Positions 34,473 to 45,263 of a DNA stretch of 64,000 nt are shown in pieces. Source of the DNA: Pristionchus mayeri (taxonomy: Eukaryota; Nematoda; Chromadorea; Rhabditida; Neodiplogasteridae); contig BTRK01000003.1 of assembly GCA_036245805.1 (NCBI GenBank), positions 19,550,292 through 19,614,291 on the forward strand. The letters run 5' to 3'. Positions within the stretch are counted from its first letter, which is position 1. Every line of letters begins with the position of its first letter. Under the pieces are notes generated by a model. That model saw only the letters and a program-made list of their open reading frames with translations, was not told the origin of the DNA and did no database searches. The position numbers were made by a program, and so were the translations under genes.

Positions 34473-35702
34473 GGACTTTTTGAATTTTATTGATGATTTT
34501 TGTTTCGTTGAGGCAAAGTAGCGGAAACTCGCACTTTCCCCGTCGTCGCCACAAGAAAAAGAGGTTACAAGAGGTTATTATCATATTCATGAATGTTAAG
34601 CCACATTGTAGATGATCTCATTTTTGGTGATTTAACCAGACATTCTTGCACAATACTTCAAAATAGCATATCCATAAAACTATTTATTCAAAATTTCAGT
34701 AGATATTGATTACAATATGTCGGTGAATAGTTAATGTTCTTGACCGACGATGCAGTGGAACATTGTGCATTATTTATAGGAAATCAAACGTTCTGTATAC
34801 CATGCACCCCTCCATATCTTCTCAAATCCCATCGAGTTATATGGGTGGAGAGGGTCAACATGAAGCACTCTCGAGGTAGAATGGATGTGCCTGCATTCGA
34901 GATAGGACTGTGCGATATTATCCGTCAAAGAATGAATCTGCTAGAGGATTTTTTCAATCGAGATGTTGGCCATCCTTCGAATTTTGAATGAGGCTCTTAA
35001 ATTTTTTTTGCATTTTGAATATATGAATTATAATATGAATCCTCACTCCTCACTGATTCTAGTGCAACGTAAATTAAAATCACGAACTGCAATCAATTTA
35101 CGTTCTACTAGACCGCTACATTCAACGCTCACCTTATTATGCTCACCAAGGAAACCATCTCCTTCATTTGCAATATAATTCAGGAATCGTTGAGCGATAC
35201 ATTGAGAGCATTTAGGGCTCTGAATCAATAAGATTACTTCACTACTTATAAACAGAGATTTTAGTCGAGTTCGAAAAAAACAAGAATTGCATAAGATTTA
35301 ATTATGAATCTCGATGGCGCGGATAACACTCAAGATGAGTGAGATACACGACGAATATATCATTTTTTCAGTTTATTTATGATCCGAATAAGAACCGAAA
35401 TTATAGGATAACGATTTGAAAAAGAAAAAAAATGACGCAATAAAATCGAATGACCGTTCCTTCGCGCAAAACAAGATGCTAAAAATAGATAAGAACATTA
35501 ACTGGGAAGGGAGATTGAAAATATGTGAAGATTCGTATCTTATTCCTCTAGATTCCAAGAGCACGAGAAATCTAAAACACACTTCAAAGCTAGCATATTA
35601 AAGATACAAGAAGGAACGGATGATGATGGAATGGGATGTCTAGGTGGGAATCAGTGGCCGTGGGAGGGAGAGCAAGCAGTAATCTCTTTGAAGGAACGCC
35701 AT
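34473..35702. other. Intergenic between tRNA-Leu and its pseudogene
   Basis: AT-rich. Several short open frames (for example 34734-34991) have no recognisable motif or splice structure. No repeat arms seen. Confidence 0.4.
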
Positions 35703-35779
35703 GTCATTCTGGCCGAGTGGTCTAAGGTTCAGGTCGCAGTCCACTTCTGTGGGCGCAGGTTCGAATCATGCGGATGACA
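35703..35779 (+). pseudogene. tRNA-Leu pseudogene
   Basis: It is nearly identical to the tRNA at 34389, but 7 nt covering the 5' anticodon stem (CGCTGCG) are deleted, and box B has an A in AATCATG where the parent has AATCCTG. The anticodon arm cannot form. About 1.3 kb separates the copies, and the ATGTCATTCTGG flank is shared only for a few bases. Confidence 0.88.
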
Positions 35780-35913
35780 GTACTTTTTCAGATCAAAATT
35801 TCAATTTTTTAATCAAACGACATGCAACAACCTTCGGGAATTGTTTTACTTGTCAACAATGCCGCGAATATAGGTCAATTCACTCATAATTTCACTTAAA
35901 AGTAGGATAGTAG

Positions 35914-38470
35914 TTATGAAATCAGGGCTCTTAGTGGCTGAAGAGTCGGTTTCATCTCGATTCTCTGAGCATCGACCTGGAAAAGTAGATTGTGAAGCAA
36001 CAAAAGTAAATTCTCTCACACCTTGGACGCAATAGGCACAACTCTACAATTGATGGCTGGTAAACGAGGCACTTCATTTGATCCACCCCACTGCAATTTA
36101 TTATCTTCCCACGGAAAACGTGAATTTCTGCCAGGCTCTAAGAACTCACCATGAGTAGAACTTTCCGATATTTCTTCTCTAGCTTCTCACATGTCTCAGA
36201 GAGAGTGTCTCGCTCTTTTTCTACTCTCTCTACGCGTGCTTTCCACTGACCATGAAGTGCCTGGATTCATCATCTTCATCCGGGTATTTTTCCGTTTCAA
36301 TTTTCCTTTATTAGGCTTTCGAGCATTCACACACCTCGATTTTCCTCAATCGATCCGCAAACTCATTTCGCTCCATCTCAGCTTTCTCTGCTCGCGCTTT
36401 CCATTCAGCGCATGCTGTTTGGAAAATCTAAAACATTCTGCATGCATAATTTCGTTGACATTCCTAGTCAAATGGTATGCTGCACCTGAAGTTCGGAATC
36501 CAATATTTGTGAATGAGATGTTAAAGGTCGTGTAGGCGGGCTGCAGGATGACGAGATCTCTCGGATATCTCCTCTCTTAATATTCCGACTGGTAGCCGCT
36601 GATATTGAAGATGACCTGCACAAAAATCATTGTGGTATAAATTTCTGCAAATGAAACCTTTGAATGCATGGTTTCTTCAATTTCTCGGACAACCTTTGAG
36701 AAAGATTCGGATTTGATTCACTGACATATTGCATCATCTCATTTTCGTTCATCGATACAGAGAAAGCCTAAACATTACAATTGTCTGGCGATCAATCCTT
36801 TCTGAACAGAACATTGAACGCGATAAGAACTAACCACTCCTTTCCGATTTAGGCCCATAAATCCGTCCTTAGTGCCTGCTGTCGTGAAGATAATCTCTTT
36901 CGAGGCTCTGTCGGAACAAATTTCGGTACCAGATTCCAGATCGAAGATGTGAACGAATCCATGCTTCGTTACGAGGTACACCACTCCGTACTTTAAGGAT
37001 GCCTGATGATACTTATTCATCTCACTAATAATATTATTTTTCTAACTGACATTCATGGCCACGGGAAAATCTGATTCTACTCGAGCAAATTGTGATACTT
37101 GAACGGACGATTTGCAATACGTTGAGGTTCCAGGAGCAGGTGAACACACCTCGGAAAAGCGCACCTGTAAAGAAATGTATGTCCTGCCTAAATGGTCAGT
37201 TAGATGCCAATGCCTTACGATACTCGTTTTAAAAAATTAGAGAAAAATCATAGTTGAGTGAGCTGGAAATGTACCTTGAACACTTTTTCTGCCGGAACCA
37301 CAGATGAGTAGACGAAAATATTGGAAAGTACGGAGTTTCCCTCCAGGTGGACTCTGGCGAAACAGGCAGCGTGACCTTTTAAAATCTGAGAACGGCCGAG
37401 TTCCGCATCGAACAACTGAATTCGACCCGCCACGGTGTAGTCCTACAATCTCAGATTTATATTTACCCTAATTTCGTATATCCATTGGATAGGCCGTCCC
37501 GAATTAGTGACTGTAACATTACCTTGCCATTCAATCCAATCAGCGCAAGGAATTTATGGTCTGAATTTGCTTGATAATCTATAATCCGGCATGGATGCAT
37601 CTTTTCATCTATCGAAAATGTTTTCACTGGCTCACTGTCGCCTAAAATGCAAATATCGAAGTCAAAGTCTCAAACATTCAAGTGGGATGAAAATACCTTC
37701 AAGGGACCAATGATACACAGCATTATTTGACACGAATCCGATAGTATATTCGTCTATCCATTTCCAGAAAATGACTGCCTCGCTCTGCTTACACTCCTTC
37801 ACAGTTTCATTACGTTCAACATCGAAAATTTGCATCCACTTTCCGTCTGAAATTATTCATTCCATGTCGTCCTAGGAGAAAATATTCAGGAAAAAATTTC
37901 ATAAGGCAAAATGTGTGTTATTTTATTACGATGATCTGAGTGCTCACACTTGATGGCGATGAACTTATCTCGTGGATGCATGAGCACAGAATCAGCTCGT
38001 TTGGTCAATCGAATTGCTTTGTCAGGACTGCTGATGTCGATGACACTCACACTCGTGGAGTCGTACACCTGGACCGTCGAAATTTCGAAGGAAAATTGTG
38101 AGCAAATGACGGTTCCAGGGGGTGCATCGTTTTAGAACTGGCCATTTTTTTGTTGTTCCAAAAACATCACTGACAACAAAGAGATGTGAGCTCAAAAGAA
38201 AGATTTCTAAAATGATACATCCCCCGATTTGAGATACCCTAATCAACGACAGTGGAACACATCGATCGTTGCTATGACTCTCGTAAATTTCTTTCTTAAA
38301 ATACCTTCTCTCTGCAGGCAATAAACTTGTCCGATCCTATGGAAACCGTGTCAAAGAAGAGTTGAGATGGACCCACGCCGAATTCTGTCAACTGAAATGC
38401 ACACGAAATATTGAATTGGAGAAAGACAGCTGACCTGGAGCAGCTCTCTGGTCTCGATGGGAAGAGCCAT
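35914..38470 (-). CDS. Clathrin heavy-chain propeller plus coiled-coil protein (two coiled-coil exons)
   Basis: From ATG 38470 exons follow clathrin heavy chain order: MALPIETRELLQ; FDTVSIGSDKFIACREKV; ADSVLMHPRDKFIAIK; KWMQIFDVERNETVKE; VIFWKWIDEYTIGFVSNNAV; YHWSLEG; CRIIDYQANSDHKFLALIG; RIQLFDAELGRSQILKGHAA; DFPVAMN; VVYLVTKHGFVHIFDLESGT; GFMGLNRKGV; then a linker helix (MMQYVSESNPNLSQRLS). A Ser-rich region leads to two successive coiled-coil exons (WKARAEKAEMERNEFADRL; WKARVERVEKERDTLSETCE, then KKYRKVLLM). Two short exons end at TAA 35914-35916. Estimated length is 500 residues. The clathrin leg is absent. All exons checked are open with plausible joins. Clathrin TD-like adaptor binding is inferred, not shown. 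Confidence 0.8.
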
Positions 38471-38961
38471 GTACTTTAGTTAGTGCCGGGTTTTCTTCTG
38501 AAAAAAAACATTTGATGGAGCACCAATAATAGTCAAGGAATGCTCCAACGTTATCAGTCAAGCGTGGTCCTTGTACTACAAATTCAGTGGAACGATACCT
38601 GCTTAAATAGGAGTGGAAGTGCATGAGCAGGCATCTCGGCATGGCTCCATCAGCTTGAAAACATGCGAGTGCTCCATTACTTCAAAGAGCAGTAAAAGCC
38701 GAGCAGAGATTGAGTGGAAGCAGAATATACACGGAGTGATCACAGGGGGTCGGATGAGTGGACTGATAGTGAATGGATGGGAGGACGTTTGCTTGTCCGT
38801 CGGGGGAATCTCAGTCGACGACGTGGAAGGAAGTGCTAAGCGAAAAAAATCTTGTTGCGATTCTATGGCGTACCAAAAATTAATTTTAATCATTTACGAT
38901 TTTTCGGTTGTGATCGCATTTATTGGATTAACACCTCGCCGCCAGTGTTGGGCAACTATGC
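38471..38961. other. Divergent intergenic region
   Basis: This lies between the propeller gene and the first GNAT unit. A 185-codon plus-strand ORF starting at 38613 runs through the GNAT promoter and over its first exon in another frame, so I do not accept it. The word CGCCAGTGTTGGGCAACTAT occurs here (near 38.94 kb) and again at 44.55 kb. Confidence 0.4.
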
Positions 38962-39142
38962 ACGTAATCAATAAACAATCTCGTTGCATAATCCAAACAA
39001 GAGAGAGCATCTTGCATTCAAATTCGATGTCTCTCTCTCCTCCTCCCCAGTCTCCATTTCATTTCGATCCAGTTCGTCCGTTGGAGTCGGCGGTCCCTTC
39101 TCGTCTCCCCCCCTCCTCTCCGAGAATTGCCCATAGACCACA
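38962..39142 (+). promoter_or_regulatory. GNAT unit promoter copy A (partial)
   Basis: The stretch GTAATCAATAAACAATCTCG, GTTGCATAATC, GAGAGAG, a pyrimidine-rich CTCTCTCTCC block, CCATTTCATTT and GAATTGCCCA just before the ATG is shared by all four GNAT copies. The upstream half seen in the other copies is missing here. Function as promoter/5' UTR is inferred from position. Confidence 0.55.
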
Positions 39143-40515
39143 ATGGCTGCCTACCTCGCTCCTCAAGTAAAGACTACCCCTCAGAAGGTACCTTTCCTGC
39201 TTTTATTTACTCTAAAACGTTGTTTCAGTATGCATACATCGCGCGGCTCGCTATCAAGTACCGCTCCTTACCGCAGCATTTTCGATTCGAACCGGTAAGA
39301 TGGAAAGCGAGTATACTGTACAACGATCTAGAACTGAACGTAGGGGTACTGTAACTTCAAATACCGATTTAAGATTCGTGCGCATCATCTGCCGCAGCTG
39401 ATGGATCTGGGCAAGAGATACCTCCAGGATGAACCAGTCGCTCAGGTTGAAAAGAGTGATACTGTATCTAATCGAGAACTAACGTAGCTCGGTGGATACA
39501 GTAATCGGGATACGGTAACCAATCGATCTTTTGCAGGCGCTTGGAACGACAATTGAGAATACTCGAAATGGGCTGGAGTACCTCCACCAGTACGCAATCG
39601 CTGCCAATTCTGTGGTCGCCACCAGCCAGATTTGCTACGAGAACGTAAGCAGAGGAAAAGGAGGCGGAGCCTGCCATTTACAACTTGAAGTGAATAGGGT
39701 GAATGCTTCAGAAAAACAGTGAACCCGTCGGACTGATTCTCAACTTCCCGATGTATAGAGATCCCAAGAAGGCTCCCTTCTCCGTCCCAGAACCAAAGCG
39801 CTCCCAGCAGGAAATGACTCCCTGTTGGTGAAATCCAATTCTTGATCTTTGATCTCTCTTTGCAGATGTGTCGCCCCAAGATCAGTTATTTAATAAGATA
39901 TGGGACGTCTACCCCAACGAAGATGTGGGAACAATTTCCTGAGGGGAATCGTAAACTGGCTGATATATAGTACTCATCCAATCGATTGAGGTGCTCTTCC
40001 GGGGCAAGTCGATCTACGTGGACAGGGCACATCGCAAGGATGGCATCTTTCAGACGCTGATGAACTATGGTCTGGACTTCCCAATGATAGCTGAGGTGAG
40101 GGGAGAGAGGGAGAGAACAAAGATTATCCGTGATACTAAACGAGGTCGCTGGACATGTCTCTGGACAGACCTCTTTCAATTGTAGAAAACGGGGGCTAAA
40201 CACTACGGATGTATATGCGGTAATCATGCGACCAAGGTTCGGGATTTCCTGGAGTGATTTTCGATTGATCTTTGATCTTTCCACTGCGATCTTCTTACAG
40301 AGTTTTATCGAGAGGCTTGGCTACACCCAAATTACCACCAGTGCTGACCACGTAGTTAACAGAAAGGGAGAGAAGGCTAGTATACTTTGATCTTTGATCT
40401 TTAGGTAAAGCTGGCGCATGGTCCCTTCGCTGTGTACTCGTGCGATCTTCACAAGAACGTTTCCATCGACGTCAAACCGATCTGGGATGAGATGAAGAAG
40501 GAAGGAATGATGTGA
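39143..40515 (+). CDS. GNAT-like N-acetyltransferase, copy A
   Basis: Nine exons join in phase from ATG 39143 to TGA 40513-40515, giving about 260 residues. The N-terminal half has YIARLAIKYRSLPQHFRFEP, HHLPQLMDLGKRYL and a central ICYEN/VGLILNFPMYRD strand pair. The C-terminal half carries the cofactor-binding region of acetyl-CoA transferases: SIYVDRAHRKDGIFQTLMNY, with RKDGIF in the RxxGxG/A position, then an alpha/beta segment and KSFIERLGYTQITTS. The final Gly/Ala of the pyrophosphate loop is Phe, so acetyl-CoA binding may be altered. The overall pattern resembles the nematode arylalkylamine-acetyltransferase-like group. The eighth intron has a GC donor (AAG/GCTAGT). AATAAA is at 40566. 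It is the first of four tandem copies. Confidence 0.8.
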
Positions 40516-41034
40516 AGATGAAAGAGAATGATTGATCTTTGAAGAGAGAAGAGTAGCGATTAACTAATAAACGTTGATTTTATTCCATTCATAGCATGGA
40601 GTTTATCAGTCCATCATACTCCCAACATACTGCTCATTCGCCACATTTTAAGACGATGGGATAAATTACGGATAAACGTATTGATTCCAATCAATCCATC
40701 GATAGTTTGTGCCGCTATGTTAATCAATATAGTGTAATGGGAAAGTGGGGAAATAGTTGATCTATCGATCAGACTCTGACAGGGTATGGGAAGCTAGTAG
40801 CCGGTTGCACAGATCTGAGAGGGATGAGCGTTCTACCCTTCAAACCCCAGGGGTCGCTAAATTGGTATTGGTCACAAATGATAACGTCCCCACGATGCAT
40901 TTTGAGCAGCAGTGGTAAGTAGTTCTAGTAGCAGTCGGCTTCAACTAAATCATCAAGCGTAGTCGTCTGTTGACCATATTATTGATCGTTTTAAGTGGGA
41001 TCACTTTTAAATTTTTACCTTCCGTCTTATTAAA
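40516..41034. other. 3' flank of GNAT copy A, part of the duplicated unit
   Basis: CATGGAGTTTATCAGTCCAT and the following 80 bp recur after copies C and D. The right part (40790-40974) is a separate 185-bp duplicate shared with 47966-48150. Confidence 0.6.
40790..40974. repeat. 185-bp duplicate, copy 1 (possible exon fragment)
   Basis: It is about 90% identical to 47966-48150. One plus frame reads KLVLVTNDNVPTMHFEQQ followed by G/GTAAGTAG, a good donor; the other copy reads KLVLIAKDNVPKKHFEQQ, so changes favour the same frame. That suggests a duplicated exon of an unidentified gene, but no partner exons are visible. Confidence 0.5.
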
Positions 41035-41395
41035 GGCGAACGATCACATTCTTTAACTGACTAGCTATTTTATTTTTTAAAGACTAAAGCTGTCCCAAGT
41101 TCGAATATGTTTCACGAACAAATACACGTAATCAATAAATAATCTCGTTGCATAATCCCAAGAGAGAGAGTGTTATTCTGCGAGAGGGCCCATTTGCAGT
41201 CAAATTCGATCACCGATTCTCATACAAACAAACATAAACATTAACAAATTCGATCACTCTCTCTCTCATCCTCCTCCTCCTCCAATTCATTCACTCCCAT
41301 TCCATTACTCACGGACGATCGCTAGCCCCTCTCTCGACTCGCTCTCGGAAAAAAGGTACGAAAATAGGAGAAAAATAGGATGTTATGATTGGAGG
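41035..41395 (+). promoter_or_regulatory. GNAT unit promoter copy B
   Basis: It shares with copies C and D the words GAACAAATACACG, TCAATAAATAATCTCGTTGC, AGAGAGAGTGTTATTCTGCG, CATTCACTCCCATTCC and GGTCGCTAGCCCC-like ends, in order. A 300-bp non-homologous stretch (41.40-41.70 kb) separates it from the ATG of copy B, so this promoter may be displaced. Confidence 0.55.
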
Positions 41396-41735
41396 ATACC
41401 CAAGCATTTAGTGTTGTGTAAAGGCCGTTGCCTTGTACCCCTATAGCCAATTACCATAAGTACAGACTAGACCTCTCCCCTCCTCTCGAGTGCAAACTAG
41501 AGTCTTCCCTCCTCTCCCCATTGTCTATTAGCATGTCGCATGTTAATGACCCTGTCTCGCATATTCAGGATGAGAGCGCCTCTCGCTCTCCCCCCTCTCC
41601 CCTCGGCCTTCTCGCCGTTTCCCTTTGTATTGAGCGGTCGCTCACCTTTTCTCTGTTAGATAAAACCTCTCCCTTTATACTCCTAGAGTTGGGACAAGCT
41701 CACTACACAACATTTAGAATTGCCCACAGAACACA

Positions 41736-42465
41736 ATGGTTGCCTACCTCACTCCTCAAGTTTTGACTACCCCTCAGAAGGTGCCTTTCCCGCTTTTATT
41801 CGATCTAAAACGTTTTTTCAGTATGCATACATTGCGCGGCTCGCTATCAAGTACCACTCCATACCGCAGCATTTTCGATTCGAGCCGGTAAGAGGGAAAG
41901 TGAGGATACTGTACAACGATCGAGAATTGAACGTCGAGATACTGTAACTTAAAATATCGATTTTTTTTCTGCCGCAGCTGATGGATCTGAGCAAGACATA
42001 CTTTACTTACCGGATGAACCAGTCAATCAGGTTGAAAAGAGTGATACTGTATCTAATCGAGAACTGATGCAGCTAGATGGATGCAGTAATCGGGATACGG
42101 TAACCAATCGATCTTTTGCAAGCGCTTGGAAAAGCGATCGAGAATACTCGAAATGGGCTGGAGTACCACCACCAGTATGCAATCGCTGCCAATTCTGTGG
42201 TCGCCACCAGCCAGATTTGCTACGAGAACGTAAGTAGAGGAAAAGGGGGCAGAGCCTGTGGGTAAACAATTTCCTGTGCAAAGGGAAGGGGCGGAGCCTG
42301 CGGGTCCCGAACTTGTTGTGTATAAGATGAATGCTGCAGAAAAACAGTCAACCCGTCGGACTGATGCTCACCTTCCCGACGTATAGAGATTTCAAGAAGG
42401 CTCCCTTCTCCGTGCCAGAACCGAAGCTCTCCCAGCAGGAAACGGCTTATTGTTGGTCAAGACCA
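41736..42465 (+). pseudogene. GNAT-like acetyltransferase, copy B, 3'-truncated
   Basis: It starts MVAYLTPQ and matches the first five exons of copies A, C and D, but exon 3 has lost its first eight codons (only CTGCCGCAG/CTGATG remains). After exon 5 the sequence collapses into a partial repeat of AAGAAGGCT...GTGCCAGAACCGAAG and runs into the next unit's promoter at about 42.5 kb. The half that carries the acetyl-CoA loop is missing, so it cannot be an active GNAT. Confidence 0.8.
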
Positions 42466-42504
42466 AGAAGGCTTCGTGCCAGAACCGAAGTTTTGAGTGG
42501 GATC

Positions 42505-42904
42505 GTTTTAAGTGGGATCACTTTTACATTTTTACCTTCCTTCTTACTAAAGGCCAAAAATCACATTCTTTGACTAACTAGCTATTTTATTTTTTAAAGT
42601 CTAAATCTGTCCCAAGTTCGAATATGTTTCACGAACAAATACACGTCATCAATAAATACTCTCGTTGCATAATCTAAAAAGAGAGAGTGTTATTCTGCGA
42701 AAGAATATTGCATTCAAATTCGATCACCCTCTCTCTCTCTCTCTCACTCTCCCCTCTCCTCCTCCATTTCATTCACTCCCATTCCCTACTCACGGAAGGT
42801 CGCTAGCCCCTCTCCCGACTCGCTCTCGGGAAAAGGTGCGAAAATAGGAGAAAAATAGGATCTCAGGGTTGGTGGACACTCAAACATTTAGAATTGCCCA
42901 CAGA
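42505..42904 (+). promoter_or_regulatory. GNAT unit promoter copy C
   Basis: A 400-bp block from TTTAAGTGGGATCACTTTTA to the ATG, colinear with 50760-51176. It includes a CT microsatellite near 42.73 kb and a conserved AAAAGGTGCGAAAATAGGAG about 65 bp upstream of the ATG. Its strong conservation between units may reflect recent duplication rather than constraint. Confidence 0.6.
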
Positions 42905-45019
42905 ATGGCTGCCAACCTCGCTCGTCGAGTAATGACTACCCCTCAGAAGGTACCTTTCCTGCTTTTATTCACTCTAAAACGTTGTTTCAGTACGCATACA
43001 TCGCGCGGCTCGCTATCAAGTACCGCTCCATACCGCAGCATTTTCGATTCGAGCCGGTAAGAGGGAAAGAGAGGATACTGTACAACGATCTAGAACTGAA
43101 CGTAGGGGTACTGTAACTTCAAATATCGATTTAAGATTCGTGCGCATCATCTACCGCAGCTGATGGATTTGAGCAAGAGATACCTCCAGGATGAACCAGT
43201 CTCGCAGGTTAAACATAGTGATACTGTATCTATACAGTAATCGGGGAAACGGTAACCAATCGATCTTTTGCAGGCGAGTGGAAAGACGATCGAGAATACT
43301 CGAACTGGGCTGGAGAACCTCTACCAGTATGCAATTGCTGCTAATTCTGTGGTAGCCAGCAGCCAGATTTGCTATGAGAGCGTAAGAAGAGGAAGAGGGG
43401 GCGGAGCCTGCGGGTCCCGAACTTGCAGTGAATAGAGTGATTTCTGCAGAAAAACAACCAACCCATCGGAATGCTTATCATCTACCCGACATATAGAGAT
43501 CCCAAGAAGGCTCCCTTCTCCGTGCCAGAACCGAAGCTCTCCCAGCAGGAAACGGCTTATTGTTGGTCAAGACCAATTCTTGATCTTTTATCTCTCTTTG
43601 CAGATCCGGATGAGTTATGGAATAAGATGTGGGACGTCTACCCCAACGAAGATGTGCGATCTATCCCCTGAGGGGAATCGACAACTGAACAACTGACTCA
43701 TCTACAGTACTCATCCAATCGATTGAGGTGCTCATGAGGGGCAAGATCGTCTACGTGGACAGGGCACACCGCAAGGATGGCCTCTTTCAGACGTGGTTGA
43801 ACTACGGTCTGGACTACCCAATGATAGCTGAGGTGAGGGGAGAGAGGGGGAGAACAAATATTATCCGTGATACTAAACGAGTTAGCTGGACATGTCTCTG
43901 GACAACGATAGAGTTTGTGATGGGAAGGTGGCATAGTTGCCCACGCCGGCGGCGACCGGTCAAAAATCGATTAGTAGATCAATGGTAGGTCCAGACTATG
44001 TACCGTACCCAATCGATAGTACAGTACTCCCAGAAACCGTATATGCCTACCGTAACCCTTGATTATCACGAACTGACTTTATTTTTTAAAGTCCTGGTAC
44101 CGTGTCTGATCGGTTCTACAGTACCCAAGTAACTGCAGTAACCCAGTCCCTTGGGTCAGATCCAGTTCCTTGGGTCAAACATTTTTCTAAAACTCCAAAA
44201 TCGATCTTTAAAATAATTTAATGTATTCTACCATATATCTCATTACTGGAGAATCATGTTATGATCGATTTAGAATTTTTTAGAAAAATGTTTGACCCAA
44301 GTAACTGCATCTGACCCAAGGAACTGGGTTACGGTAACTCCTTAGGTACTGTAAAATCGATTAGACACGGTACCAGGACTTTTTTTTAAAAATAAAGCCA
44401 GTTCGTGATACTCGAGTGTTACGGTAGGCATATAGGGTATCTGGAAGTACTGTACTATCTATTGGGTACGGTACCTAGTCTGGACCTACCATTGTATTCG
44501 AGGGGAAGTGCTTAACCATGAATATTTGTTCATGGTCTTTAAACACCCTGCCGCCAGTGTTGGGCAACTATGGAAGGAGGTCACTCTCGGTTGCCCACAC
44601 TATTTCCTTATCCATGCGCATGCCCAACGACTCAAATTAGTACCATGACAGACCTCTTTCAATTGTAGAAATCTGGCGCTAAATACTACGGATATATGAC
44701 CTCTAATCATGCGACGAAGGTATGGGATTACTTGGAATGATTTTCGATTGATCTTTGATCTTTCCACGGCGATCTTCTTGCAGGGTTGGTGCGAGAATCA
44801 GGGCTACACCAAAATCATCACCTCTACTGACCACGTAGTTAACATCAAGGGAGAGAAGGCGAGTGGTCTTTGGTCTTTAGTCTTTGGTCTTTGATCTCTG
44901 ATCTACAGGCGAAGCTTGCGATGGGCCCCATCGCTCTGTACGTGATCGATCTTCACAAGGACATTTCTATCGACGTCAAACCGATTTGGGATGAGATGAA
45001 GAAGGAAGGAATGATGTGA
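42905..45019 (+). CDS. GNAT-like N-acetyltransferase, copy C
   Basis: The same nine exons as copy A run in phase from ATG 42905 (MAANLARRVMTTPQK) to TGA 45017-45019. The cofactor-loop exon reads KIVYVDRAHRKDGLFQTWLN. The next exons give KSGAKYYGYMTSNHATK and WCENQGYTKIITSTDHVV; the last gives VDxKPIWDEMKKEGMM as in A. The intron after the loop exon carries a 515-bp inverted-repeat element plus extra sequence. The eighth intron again starts GC (AAG/GCGAGT). AATAAA at 45070. The protein differs from copy A mainly in the C-terminal half, suggesting different substrate preference or drift. Confidence 0.78.
43980..44494. mobile_element. Inverted-repeat element in an intron of GNAT copy C
   Basis: It opens CAATGGTAGGTCCAGACTAT and closes with the near reverse complement (ATAGTCTGG-like: TAGTCTGGACCTACCATTG). 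TIRs exceed 100 bp, and an inner palindrome (CCCTTGGGTCAGATCCAGTT and partner) fills the centre. Copies A and D lack it at this site, which defines its borders. No target duplication is obvious. Confidence 0.8.
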
Positions 45020-45263
45020 AGATGAAAGAGAATGATTGATCTTTGAAGAGAGAAGAGTAGCGATTAACTAATAAACGGTGATTTTATTCCATTCATAGCA
45101 TGGAGTTTATCAGTCCATCATACTCCCAACATACTGAACTCATTCGCCACATTTTAAGACGATGGGATAAATTACGGATAAACGTATTGATTCCAATCAA
45201 TCCATCGAGAGGTAGTGATGTTATGCCAAGCAATAAATTGAAAAAGGGAAAGAAGGAAAATAA
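45020..45263. repeat. 3' flank of GNAT copy C, duplicated unit
   Basis: Colinear with the sequence after copy A (40516 on) and copy D (55083 on), including GAGTTTATCAGTCCATCATA and ATTGATTCCAATCAATCCAT. Confidence 0.6.

Noticed and set aside
38613..39170. 185-codon plus-strand ORF
   Set aside because: It runs through the duplicated GNAT promoter and overlaps the first GNAT exon in another frame. There is no family motif.
42729..42760. CT-rich run as a possible CRISPR or regulatory repeat
   Set aside because: It is a simple CT microsatellite in the promoter block. CRISPR is not expected in an animal genome.
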